Shown one piece after another: positions 1-9,329 of a stretch of 14,145 nucleotides of DNA (position 1 is its first letter; every line of letters starts with the position of its first letter). The notes below the pieces were generated by a model, which saw nothing but the letters and a program-made list of their open reading frames with translations, did not search any database and was not told where the DNA came from. This DNA comes from Polyrhizophydium stewartii (Eukaryota; Chytridiomycota; Chytridiomycetes; Rhizophydiales). The position numbers were made by a program, and so were the translations under genes. The stretch covers positions 1 through 14,145 of the forward strand of contig JADGIZ010000408.1 in assembly GCA_027604665.1 (NCBI GenBank). Reading direction: 5' to 3'.

Positions 1-150
1 CACCGCCGCCAAGCAGCCCGTGACCGCACCCCCCGCGCGCGCCAAAGGCGGCTGCACATACCCGCCGGCGTCACCCTGTCCGCCCCGTACGCCAGCACGT
101 CCCGCCGCGCCCGACGCCCGACCCTCAGGCGTCTAGCAACTCTGCCGGGC
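1..150 (+). other. Upstream sequence of the PP2A B'' gene, open in frame
   Basis: No separate gene is seen here. The reading frame of the downstream gene has no stop codon back to the first base of the window, so the coding region could begin further upstream outside it. The first ATG in the window in this frame is at 151. The region is very rich in CCG/CGC and no TATA-like element was noticed. Confidence 0.4.
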
Positions 151-3100
151 ATGTCGTCCATGTCGGTGGCCATCAAGTCGCTCTTTGTGCAGTGGGCGAG
201 CCCCGCGGCTCCCGTGGCACCAGCGACGTCCGGGGCCCCACCACCCGCTGCCGGGGGCAGCCTGCAGCTCGCGGCCGCGGCACCCCCGGTGAGCTCCGCG
301 CCGGCTTCAGGCCCCCCGACCGTCGCCGCGGCCTCCTCTTCCTCCGCCGCTGCCGCTCACGCCGCCGGCTCGTCGGCGTCTCAACCACATCACTCGCAGC
401 CTGGCCAGATGCTGCTCGAGCCCTCGCCCGCCCTCGGGGATACCCCGGCAGCCGCCCGTGCTGCGAGCGCAGCCCGGCGCGCCGGCACTCCGAACAGCAC
501 CACTGCCGCGGCTGCACCGCAGATCCAGCCCGCCCGCGCCGCGCCGCATGCCGCCGCCGCTGCCGCCGCCGCTGCCGCCCAGCCATCCGCTGCCGGGCAG
601 CAGACGCAGCCGACGGCCCAAGCCCCCTTCACCAAACCTGCGCCGGCCGCAGCGAGCGACGAGGCAAGTCTTCTCGCCAGCACACCGACCCTTCTCTGGG
701 CTGCCCGCCCGTCAGTGCGTCCCCGGCTCGCGCCGGTGCGGATCTTGCCTCTGTCGCGGAGCGGAGCTTGCGAGGAGCCACCGCCCGAGCTCGCGTGCCC
801 AGACTCGGGCGGTCGCACACCCCGGCATGCGGGTCCCGCAGGCCACTGTCTGGGTGACGCACCATCGCCCGAGCTGGGCAACACTCGGCCGATCTCCCGC
901 CCCCGTCACGCATTCGCGCATCATCTCGTCTGCCTCTGCACGGGCACGAGTGGGTTGAAAGCGACCCCTTGCTGACGCTGGTTTGTGTACTCTGCTCGAT
1001 CCGGTTTAGGGATGGGACCTCGACGTGGACGCAGCCGTCGCTCTGTGGAAGGCGCCGATATCTTCCAAGATCCGCGGTGCTTCTTACGCGGCTCCCGCCG
1101 CAGCCGAATATCCCGACTCGGCCGCATCGCCTTCCAGCACTATCGCCGCAAGGCACGCCCAACAGCAACAGCAATACCGCGACCCGCAAAAACAGCCACA
1201 GCAGGCCCAGGCGCATATTGCGCCGCGCATCCAAACCAAGGCCCGCTCTTCATCGCTGCCCATGTCTGGCCGTGAAGCCTTTCTGGCCGAGTCACCATCA
1301 AAGACGCTGGTGCGCAGGTGCGCAGGCCCCGAAATGCTCTTGCGCGCGCTTGCTGACTGCCGCAGATTGAGCTGTTCTCGCGCTTGTGCCTCGACTCGTC
1401 ACAGTCTGTCCTCGAGCCTGCACACGCCTCGGCCATTCTCTCGGCCTATTCGCTGCCCGCGGGTCTCGCAGGCTCGCTAATTCGAAAGTGCCGCGATATT
1501 ACTGGGCACCCCAAACCAACGCCAGCGCCAATTTACTGGGCCCATGTCGCAAGGTAGGTTGGTATCGGATCACGTGCCTCGAATTTGATGCCGACCATCA
1601 TCATCGTCGTCGTCACGCGGACGGCATCGCTGATCTGCACCGCGCAGGTTTTGGTCGCTCTCGAAATGGGAGGCACTTGATTCGTGCCGCCGCTGCTTCC
1701 AGCTCCTCAAACCTGCAGACCGCGATCACTTGTTGCAAGTTGATTTTGAAGATGCCATCGAGGACATTGTTCGATGCCACCCGGCGTTTGAGTTTCTCGT
1801 CTCCTCATCTTCATTCATGGACCGGTACAGTGAGTTTCATGTTTTATGTAACAACCATGTAGTAGCGCTATTGTAACTCTTTTGCAGTCGAGGCTGTTGC
1901 CGCGCGACTCTTCTACATGAAGCCTCAGAGCTCAAACCCACACATGACTCTGCGCGAGTTCAGGAAGCTCGAGTTTGTCGCACAACTGAACCAGCTTAAG
2001 GAATGCGCAACGTGTCTCGAGCACAGGGTGCGCAGGCGCTGTAAATTCCGGGGCTCGGTGGTTTCTTTGGTTGACACGAGCGCCGCCGCAGGTGCCGCCG
2101 GCATTTTCGTACAAGGACTTTTATGTCATCTACTGCAAGTTTTGGGAGCTTGATAGCGACCACGACATGGTGCGTGTGCGCGGCGTACTTTTGCTGAGCT
2201 CTTGGCATATGCTAACAGGCAACCGGCCGAGGGAGATAGCTCCTGAGCCGCTCGGATCTGGAGCGCTTTGAAAATTTCACGCTCTCTGCGCCGATTGTCT
2301 CGCGCGTGCTCGAGTGGAACGATATCCGCAGCTTGCGCTCGACAAAAAACGGACAAGAACGTCGAATGGACTTTCGCGAGTTTATCCGTGAGTCGAGCGA
2401 ATGTTTTGTATTTTTGCTTACTTTTGCTGATGAGAATTGGACGCTCTCGCAGCATTCCTTCTTTCGGTCGTGGAAAAAACCACCGACTCGGCGCTGACGT
2501 ACTGGTTCCACTGCCTCGACACTGACGCAGATGGGGTGCTTTCGTTTATGGAGCTCGAGCTTTTCTGGAGCTGCCAGATCAAGCGCATTCGCGAGCACTA
2601 CAGCATGACCGAGTTCTGCGCGATCGCGTAGGTTTTGCAAACAGCGACAGATGCCAACGGAATTGCGGGACGCATCTAACGTTTCTATCGCGAGCAGCGC
2701 CGACTTGCTTTGTCTGCACAACAAGACAAGCATTACCTTGGCCGATTTCAAGCGGAACCGCAGCGGCGCCGGCGTCTTTCTGGATCTGCTGTTTGACTTG
2801 CGCCGCCGCATCGACTTTCTCCGCCGCACAAGCGATGTGGCATTCCGTCGCCGCGTAAGCGTTGGCTCGAAGCCTGCTGATCCAATTTCCGGTGCACTGC
2901 TGATGCGCCATGTACGTCTAGGACGAAGTTTGGTTATCTGTGCCTGTGTATCCCAGCGAAAGGCAAGAAGGGACGGCGGCGTCGACGCTCTCCGCGAACG
3001 ACCCGGGTCAGGCATCAATGGAAATCAGACGCATCAAGCTGCAGTGCGTGCCGCTGGCCGCCCACGCTAGAACTCCGCTTGGCCAAGCTGACGCTTGAGC

Positions 3101-3866
3101 CGCACTTGCGTGCAGGGGCTGGGAAAAGTACAGCGAGCGCAGCTACCGAGATCTGACCATGACAGACGGCGGCGGCGGCGGCGACGGTGCTCGCCGGGGC
3201 TCGGACGGCTCTCAAAGCGGAGGCGACGTCTCTGACGGCGGGTCTGACAATATCGACTCGGAGCCTGAGCTCACGGCTGACGAGGCCGACATGATTTTGG
3301 GAGCCGACGAGGCCGCGGTGGACGTTGTGGATATGCTGCCCGCCGCGTCGCCATCGGTCGGAGAGTCGCTTTCGAATCTATCTGCGCCGACATCAGCGTC
3401 TGGTTCCAGCATTGGCAGTGCCCCACTCGATTGCGGCCGCCAACTGCACGCAACCAATGACCATCCGAAATCGTACGTGCAGGTCACAGCATCGGTACAG
3501 GTCTCAGTCGAGCGGACGCTGGTTGTTGCTCCTTGCGTCGCCACCGAAAGCGACAAAGGCGCCTTGGCGGCGATGGACATGAGCAGCGACTGCACACCAG
3601 TTTTATCACCGAACGCAAGAGTCACTGAGAATCTTGAAGGCATCCTCGATGAGCACGTGTCACGAATTGGCGTTGACTCACCTCATTATGACTTGCACTT
3701 ACCTGCAGAGCCGCGCGCGGCAATGATGGATGTCGACGCACATCCCATGAGCCCCGAGCCAATGTCTGTCGACTTGCCCGCAAGTTCGCGCTCGGCAAGC
3801 GATTCTCCGGCGCTGCCAGCGACTCTCCACTGGTCTGAGTTACCACCATCCGCAGCACCGATTTGA
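151..3866 (+). CDS. PPP2R3: PP2A regulatory subunit B'' (PPP2R3 family, EF-hand)
   Basis: This is a B''-type regulatory subunit, which targets the PP2A catalytic/scaffold dimer to substrates and is controlled by calcium. Frame-consistent exons: 1010-1309, 1366-1553, 1648-1829, 1888-2027, 2092-2169, 2240-2387, 2453-2627, 2698-2854, 2922-3043, 3116-3866. The 5' part is less sure: 151-663, perhaps 716-949. The B'' core is clear: a helical block with RCHPAFEFL, then SYKDFYVIYCKFWELD, a first EF-hand loop (DSDHDMLLSRSD, split by an intron), then YWFHCLD and a second canonical loop (DTDADGVLSFME; Asp at 1, 3, 5 and Glu at 12), then SITLADFKR and a closing WEKYSERSYRDL. The N-terminal SLFVQW recalls the LFxxW element near the start of other B'' proteins and supports the start at 151, although the frame is open upstream. 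The model gives about 995 aa, much longer than the core, through an Ala/Ser/Pro/Gln-rich N-terminus and an acidic Ser-rich tail of about 230 residues. The usual PRFYFP-like motif before the core was not found. It is convergent with the NAT10 gene. Confidence 0.9.
664..1009 (+). other. Unresolved splice region in the 5' part of the B'' gene
   Basis: Frame 1, open from 151, must change to frame 2, which carries the Gln-rich exon at 1010-1309. One solution keeps every phase: a GC-AG intron at 664-715 (GAG|gcaagt ... gtcag), exon 716-949, then a GT-AG intron at 950-1009 (gtgggt ... gtttag, with an internal gctgac). The peptide for 716-949 is Arg/Ser/Cys-rich and does not resemble a known B'' segment, so a single larger intron or other sites are equally possible. 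Confidence 0.35.
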
Positions 3867-4282
3867 GCTGCTCACCACGACCATATTCCCTTTTCCCTTG
3901 TCTCGCACACATCATTGCCTCGTTGGGCATCTTTGTCTCGCAATAGGCCCTCGCAACACCTGCCTCGCTTTCCGACCGGTGTCAATAATTTGGTGAACTT
4001 GCTCCTGATGCAACTCCCTGCAGCCCTGATCCCCCACCCCACCCAAGCCTCCAGCTGGCCGTCAAGCAGCTGCGCGTTGCCACTGCCACCGCATCCCCTC
4101 CTTCAAAAATCACACCCAGAATGCAGCTCTGAAATGCAGTTTTGCCACGAACCAATGAAAAGTGGACACATGATGGCTGCATTCAAGCAAGCGCAGCTGG
4201 TGCCGTTGCTGCCATTGGCGCTGCTATTCATTTTCGCTTTGCAGGGCCTTGCCGCAGTGCGAGAGCGCAGCGGATTGGCCGC
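3867..4282. other. Convergent intergenic region between B'' and NAT10
   Basis: These 416 bases lie between two facing stop codons and should hold both 3' untranslated regions. It is C/T-rich on the plus strand. A plus-strand open frame crosses it into the antisense of the NAT10 3' exon, but it has no recognisable domain and is treated as chance. No canonical AATAAA was seen on either strand, only AATAAT near 3984 on the plus strand. Confidence 0.6.
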
Positions 4283-7200
4283 TCATCGAAGACGCTTCTT
4301 GTCGCGCTTGGCTTTGAGCTTGGCTTGCTTCTCTTTAATCTTGCCCATCAGGTCGCGAGGGTCGTGCACGCCAGATGCAATGCCCTTTGTCTTGTCAAAG
4401 AGCTCGGCCGCGGCGCCTTCTGCCTGGTCCATCTTGCGCTTCTTGGACGACGAGGCATTTTTGATGTTGACAATGTTGGAGCCGCCGTTGACCTTGACGT
4501 CCTTCCAGTCCTCTTCATCACCGCCAATGGCATAGCTGCACGAGAGCCCAAACAAAGAGCCGCGCGCAGGTCAGTAAGGGGGTGCCTTGTGCAGATACAA
4601 GATTCAAGAAAAGCACTGGCTCGGCAAACGCACCTCTGCAAGTTGAGCGAGTTGATCATTTCGCGCTGCTTCTCACGAAACTCGCTCATAAATTCGTCGC
4701 CAGCCTCGTCCAAATCCTCGTCAAGCGGCTTTGCTACAGGATCCCATGCCTCCTCGTCGTTCACATCGCGCGGTGCTTCCGAGATGTCCGCGCCAACGTC
4801 AACGCCGTCGGTGTCGTCGGTGACCTTCTTGGCGGTTGATGCGGCCTTGTTTGTTTTGGCGGGCCTGAGCTTCTGCTCAACCTCCTGCTCAGCGCCCCGC
4901 TCGATGATGCCGATCAGGTAGGCGCTGAGGCGCTTGACAGCCTTGCCGAATATAGCCAGAATCTGGCTGACAGGGAGGCCAACGTCAATCTCAAGGTCCT
5001 CGACCGTCTTTTTCTGCAGGCCGATGCCCGCAAGAATGAACGCCTGGACGGCGGACAGCTGGGGGGCCTTGAGCTCGCCGTTTCCACTGAGTCGGCCCAT
5101 AAAGTAGTCGCGAGCAAGGCTCGGGATCAAGTCGATGACGACGTGGTAGTCGAGGAGGTTCTGCGTATATGAGTCGAGGCGCTTGAGGTCAAACGGCGTG
5201 TACAGCCTGCGGATCTCGGACGGCGTGTTAAGTTTGACATCTGCCGACTGGGATCGATGCGCTTCCGCGCCAAGGGGTTTGCCAAAACCTGCGGCCTCGA
5301 GGATGCTGAGAACAACGTCGGGCGGAAAGCTGCGGAACTGGAACGCGAGAAGCTCGACAAAGCGGCGACGGAAGTCCCATGCAAAGTCGCGCAGCCACAT
5401 ATCGCTGCCGATTCGCACATCGCCGCCTTCGCGGTTGACTTGCTTGAGCATGATGCACGTGTGCTCGCCCGTGAGCTCGTTTGTGGTCTGGCGCAGGTAG
5501 ACGGGCGTGTATCCGGACCGCTTCCAGAAGCGGTGAAGCGCCGTAGTGATGCCATACGAGACGCCGAGCCAGTGGAGATGTTCGCGCAGAGGCCGCTCCG
5601 ACAGCTTGAGAAGCAGCGGCGGCATCTTGGCGGGATCTCGCACACTGATCGTGTCTGTCTTGAGCGAAGCGTTCTGCACATGGTTCGGTCAGCCGAAAGG
5701 GCACGGCACCACAAAACAAGTAGCAGTAAACACTTACTGCCAGGTCCTCGTCGGTGACGCGCTGTATGTCCTCCTGGACGCGGCCTGATCCTTCACTGAG
5801 CGACTGGATCTTGCCGGCGTAGTATGCTTCCATTTGCTCGAGCGCGCGCGCGCCGTAGCCCATGCCAATGTAGTCGGGGTGTGTTGCGATGCGCACCACG
5901 CGCGCACCCGAGAGCGACGCAAAGTCGTCGTCCTGGAACTGCTGCGTGACGACCCAGGGGATCAGGTCGCCCGAGGCGCGCACGCCGCGCGAGAGCGACG
6001 CGAGGGCCGAGCCGCGTGCAATCGTGCCTTCCATGCACACCTGGATGACGCAGAGCGGCTCGGGCAGAACATTGGCCTTTGACTCGTCGATGGGTGGCAG
6101 CAGCACAAATAGATGGTGGGCTGGCGCATCGCTGAGAAGCTGCAGGTCGTTTGGGCTGTTCTTGTAGTGGCTCGCGACATAGAGCGACATCATCATCTGC
6201 AGAAAAGCTTCCGAGACGGGGTGGTAGCTAAAGAGCGTGTCCCGGTTGACATAGTAAAGTTCGCATTTTGATGGATGGGGGCAACCTGCAGCGAGGCGCG
6301 ACTTGGTCGACGACGGTGTGCAGCAGTCCAAGCACAGTAGCTTGTTGAGCCACAGCTCGACGGGATCCTTGGCGCTATAACGGATCGGCTCCTCGAGCTT
6401 GATTTCGCGAAGAGTGCGTCCAGAGGCGGCGCTCGCCGAGCCTGCCGTGGCGGCAGCAGCAGATGCGCCGATCGCACCTGCGGCCGGAACGGCGCTCGAG
6501 GCCGAGCGCTCTTTGCCGTCGCGGCCAACAAGCACGCCCGCGGGCCTTTCGGGGTTGCTGCCGTCAAAGCCACGCGACTGCTCGCGCAGCTGCTGGATCA
6601 GCTTGAGCGACAGGGAGCGGCCTGTTCCCTCGTAACCATTGATGGTCGAGGCCATAAAGACGAGATACGGCCCGAGAAGCTTCTTGACGATCGGAAGCGG
6701 AATGGCGGCGGCTTCGTCGATGACGACGAGCTCGGCTTGGGCAAGCACGGCGTGGTCCGAGGGCTGCACCCACTGGATTGTCTGGCGGTGGTCGCGGAAA
6801 AAGTTGACGCGCACGACCGCCTTTTGAAACGCAGGGTTAGTGGACTGGATGATGTCGTAGTCCAGATGCTCCTCGTATCCGAGCGCGTCAAAGCCCTTGA
6901 AAATGAACTCGAACAGGGTCTTGAGGTTCTCTGGGCTCGGCGAGGTGATGAAGATGTTCGAGTAGCCATACGCAATGGCGGCCGCGATGGCAATACCCAG
7001 AGCAGCCGACTTCCCACGGCCACGAGCCGCTGTCAAGGTGACTGTTGAGCGCAGCGTCTTCTCGGCAATCGCCTCGACAAAGGTCAGCACGGCCTTGGCC
7101 TGGTCGAGTGTCCTTGCACACCCAACCAACGCGCCGACCGGCTGCGTGTCCTTGAGCGACTCTTTGAGATCGGCAAGCTCGGTCTCGGCGGGCGTGAGGA

Positions 7201-8179
7201 TCTTTTCTTCAGCACGCGGCATCGGCTTGACGTCCTTGCCAGCACTCAGCGGCAAAACATTGAGCTCGTCGTCGAGGACAAGACACGTTTCGCAGCCGCC
7301 AAGAGACAGAATGAATCGCTCGTTGAACCGCGCGACGGTGTCTTGGTGCGACTCTGTGCGGTAGCGGCTGTGGACGTCCTTGAGGCGAGCGTCAGCAGAG
7401 CACGCATGTGGCGAGTTCCCTTGGTGCGCCAGGTGCGGCACTCACCATGGTCATGGTGTAAAGCTGCTTGAGTGACGTCATCGTCTTGAGAAGCAGGACC
7501 ACGATACCGCCGCCCTCGACCGTCTCGATTGTACGCGCAAGCAGGTTGGGCGTCAGGGCCTCAAAGTCCTGAAGCACGCACATGCCGTATGTGTTGCCGA
7601 GGATCTTGTCGGTCTCCTTGTAGTATGCATAGCGAATCGACGTGGACGAAACAAAGAGCTCAAACGGGTCGTCCTCGTCCGGGTCGCGCGTGCCCCGCGC
7701 GATCTGCTTCTTTATCTGGTTCATGCGCTTCTTGCGATGGCTGTGCGGCGGGGTCGTTGTCAGCGACTCCAGAATCAATGTGCTCCAAAGAAAAAAAAAA
7801 GGTCGCCAACAGCTCGAGCGTGCGGTGCCGTGCCCGCGGACGGGGTGGGCGACGTGCTGCGAGCAGAGCTTCCACACAGAGCAGGGACAGCACGCTTGGC
7901 GGGATTGGGGCTGCAGCAAGGCGGGAGGTGGATATCGCCCCGCGGCATGGATCGCGGGCTTGCTGACCTGCTGAAGCCAAGGTCCTTTTTGTAGCACCAC
8001 AGCACCGACGGCCGCGCCGAGACACGGGCCTTGGAGAGCAGGTAGTGCAGCGTTACGACCTGGTCGCGGCCGCGGTCGCCGACAACCACAAAAAAGGTGC
8101 GGTGGTTGGCCTGGACGCCGTTGGCGACGATGGTCGGGATGCGGGCATCGAGCTTTTTGCGCTGCGTTGGGCCGGCCAT
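4283..8179 (-). CDS. KRE33: RNA cytidine acetyltransferase Kre33/NAT10
   Basis: This ATP-dependent N4-acetylcytidine synthase modifies 18S rRNA (and, with an adaptor, tRNA) and acts in the nucleolus during small-subunit assembly. Five exons, read on the minus strand: 8179-7968, 7740-7446, 7378-5738, 5673-4634, 4535-4283. Intron phases 2, 0, 0 and 2 all close, giving 1146 aa against roughly 1025-1056 in human and yeast. The order matches the family: N-terminal DUF1726-type region (KKLDARIPTIVANGV at the start; GNTYGMCVLQDFEALTPNLL), RecD-like helicase with Walker A GRGRGKSAALG near residue 290 and Walker B VIDEAAAIPLP near 390, GNAT domain with the acetyl-CoA loop HPDYIGMGYGARAL near 670, tRNA-binding C-terminal region (LYTPFDLKRLDSYTQNLLDY), then Lys-rich nuclear-localisation-like segments (SSKKRKM; AKRDKKRLR at the end). 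An Ala/Ser/Gly-rich insert at about residues 440-490 sits between helicase and GNAT parts, where the family varies. Start at 8179 follows the yeast N-terminus. It diverges from the TMEM70-like gene 24 bp away. Confidence 0.97.
7741..7967 (-). other. Intron 1 of NAT10, long, with homopolymer tract
   Basis: At 227 nt this is the longest well-supported intron in the window; the others are about 56-98 nt. The minus-strand junctions are AGCAG|gtcagc and cgcacag|CCATCGC. Splicing joins GFS to SHRKKR exactly where other Kre33/NAT10 proteins have that sequence. The intron contains a run of ten A on the plus strand (7791-7800), which is a pyrimidine tract in the transcript about 50 nt upstream of the acceptor, and a gctgac branch-like site nearer to it. 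Confidence 0.85.
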
Positions 8180-8203
8180 CGTGGTTGTCGGTCAAACCCG
8201 AAC
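8180..8203. promoter_or_regulatory. 24-bp gap between divergent start codons
   Basis: The NAT10 and TMEM70-like start codons face away from each other with only 24 bases between. Any shared promoter must therefore extend into one or both coding regions, or transcripts must have nearly no leader. No TATA box was recognised. Confidence 0.5.
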
Positions 8204-9122
8204 ATGGCCGGATCTCTGGCGTCTTTGTGCGCTCTCGCGGCGGCCAGCTCTGCCGCAGGCCGCGCGGCAGCCCAGGCGCGGACCTGCCTCCGCGCCAGCG
8301 CGAGCGCGGCATGCATCTACAGGGCCGTGCGTGCCGCATCGACCGCCTCGTCCCGGTCGCGGCCGCGGACGCGGCCTGTCGCCGTGCAGGTCTCGTCGCC
8401 AGCGGCGGCGGCAGCGGCTGCTGCGGCTCCGGGGGCGACTGCGCGAGCCGGACCAACGCCGGTCTCGGTGCCAGAGGCCCTCGTCTTTGTGGGCCCTTTG
8501 ACCAAGTTCCTGCGCTACTTCAAGATCGGTGTCGCCGTGTATGCGGCTGGCTCGTGCTCGCTGCTGCCTCTTCTCCTGTCGAACGCAGCGCAGTCCACAG
8601 CGTCTGCCGAGACGGTCCTCGCGAGCGGTGCGCCATGGCTTGCTGCGCGCCCTCCCAGCCGCGCGAATCCTCCAGCTGACACCCGGGACTGTTGCGGCAG
8701 TCTCGGGCACGATCGCCGTCATGGCTGGCATGACGTTTGCCATATCGCGCAACTACGTCACCAGTATCTCTCAACCGATCCCTACCTATGTGCCGACATC
8801 TGGCCGTTCTGGCAGCGGCAGCAGTCACCTGCAGATTTCTGAGCCGACCACAGTCACAGTCGAGACGCGGTCAATGTGGGAATCGTCACGTCGGATCGTT
8901 GTTTCCACACAGGATCTGCGTCATCGACCGTTTTTTCTTTTTCAAAACTGGGTTGCAGTGGATCCCACTTCTGGCGCCGTCCGCCATCGCTTCTTCATTG
9001 ACTCTGCCAAGCCGCAGGACGACCTGGTCTTTGGAAAGCTGTGGAACAAGGTGCGGGAGCAAAGTGGCATGTCTGTTGAGGCGCAAGACGCCGGCACGCC
9101 CAAGGACGAGCAAAAAAAGTAG
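8204..9122 (+). CDS. TMEM70/TMEM186-like mitochondrial inner-membrane protein
   Basis: This probably is a small mitochondrial membrane protein of the TMEM70/TMEM186 group, whose characterised members assist assembly of ATP synthase and complex I. Two exons are proposed: 8204-8614 and 8676-9122, about 285 aa. The 61-nt intron (gtcctc ... ctccag) is needed because frame 2 ends soon after and the conserved continuation is in frame 3; it yields ASAET-LTPGTVAAVSG. Residues 1-60 are rich in Ala, Ser and Arg with no acidic residues, as in a mitochondrial presequence. Then come VFVGPLTKFLRYFK, a first membrane segment (about 107-126), a second (about 144-160) and a matrix-like tail with PFFLFQNWVAVDPTSG. 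That two-helix hairpin followed by a conserved tail is the family pattern. An alternative 31-nt intron (8628-8658, gtgcgc donor) also restores frame but is unusually short. An in-frame 45-nt stretch near 8789-8833 could be another intron. The family call is from pattern memory, so moderate. Confidence 0.65.
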
Positions 9123-9329
9123 GCTCCCATCTGCTCTATGGAAGTCGCGCTCAGCAGATGCAATGCGCCAGCGACAGCGACGCCATTGCTTTTATTGCTG
9201 GGCCTCTCTTGATGGTTTGCTCAACAAAAAGCACCGTCGGTTTGCTCTGTTTACAAGTTGTTGCTCGAGGCCTCTCTGTCGCTCCGTGCTGCGCAGTCCA
9301 TCACGGCTTCCGAGTCATGTCTGCCAGCG
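9123..9329. other. Convergent intergenic region (3' ends)
   Basis: This 207-bp spacer lies between the stop of the TMEM70-like gene and the stop of the uncharacterised minus-strand gene. No gene is seen in it. It holds the AATAAA described separately. Confidence 0.6.
9191..9196 (-). terminator. Candidate poly(A) signal AATAAA
   Basis: The plus strand reads tttatt, so the minus-strand transcript has a canonical AATAAA about 134 nt past the stop codon at 9330. Its position suits 3'-end formation of the uncharacterised gene. It is an exact match by sequence only. Confidence 0.45.

Noticed and set aside
543..590. GCC/GCT repeat array
   Set aside because: It is an in-frame Ala run of the B'' N-terminus, not a separate repeat element.
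3915..4535. Plus-strand open frame of 206 codons with a hydrophobic stretch
   Set aside because: It overlaps the last NAT10 exon in antisense, has no recognisable domain, and its hydrophobic run arises where the opposite strand encodes the Lys-rich tail or 3' sequence.
4142..4921. Plus-strand open frame of 259 codons
   Set aside because: It is antisense to NAT10 exons 4 and 5, which are secure by similarity; long antisense frames are expected in GC-rich coding DNA.
5228..5737. Minus-strand frame continuing past NAT10 exon 3 into an unrelated Arg/Ala-rich peptide
   Set aside because: It is read-through of a 64-nt intron (gtaagt ... tgcag) followed by the wrong frame; the family sequence resumes in another frame at 5673.
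7791..7800. Run of ten A that could suggest a retroelement or retrocopy tail
   Set aside because: It lies within a NAT10 intron and no target-site duplication, element coding sequence or terminal repeats flank it.
8615..8675. Frame change in the TMEM70-like gene that could look like a frameshift mutation
   Set aside because: A 61-nt intron with an AG acceptor restores the frame and fits the intron lengths in neighbouring genes, so a broken gene is not needed.
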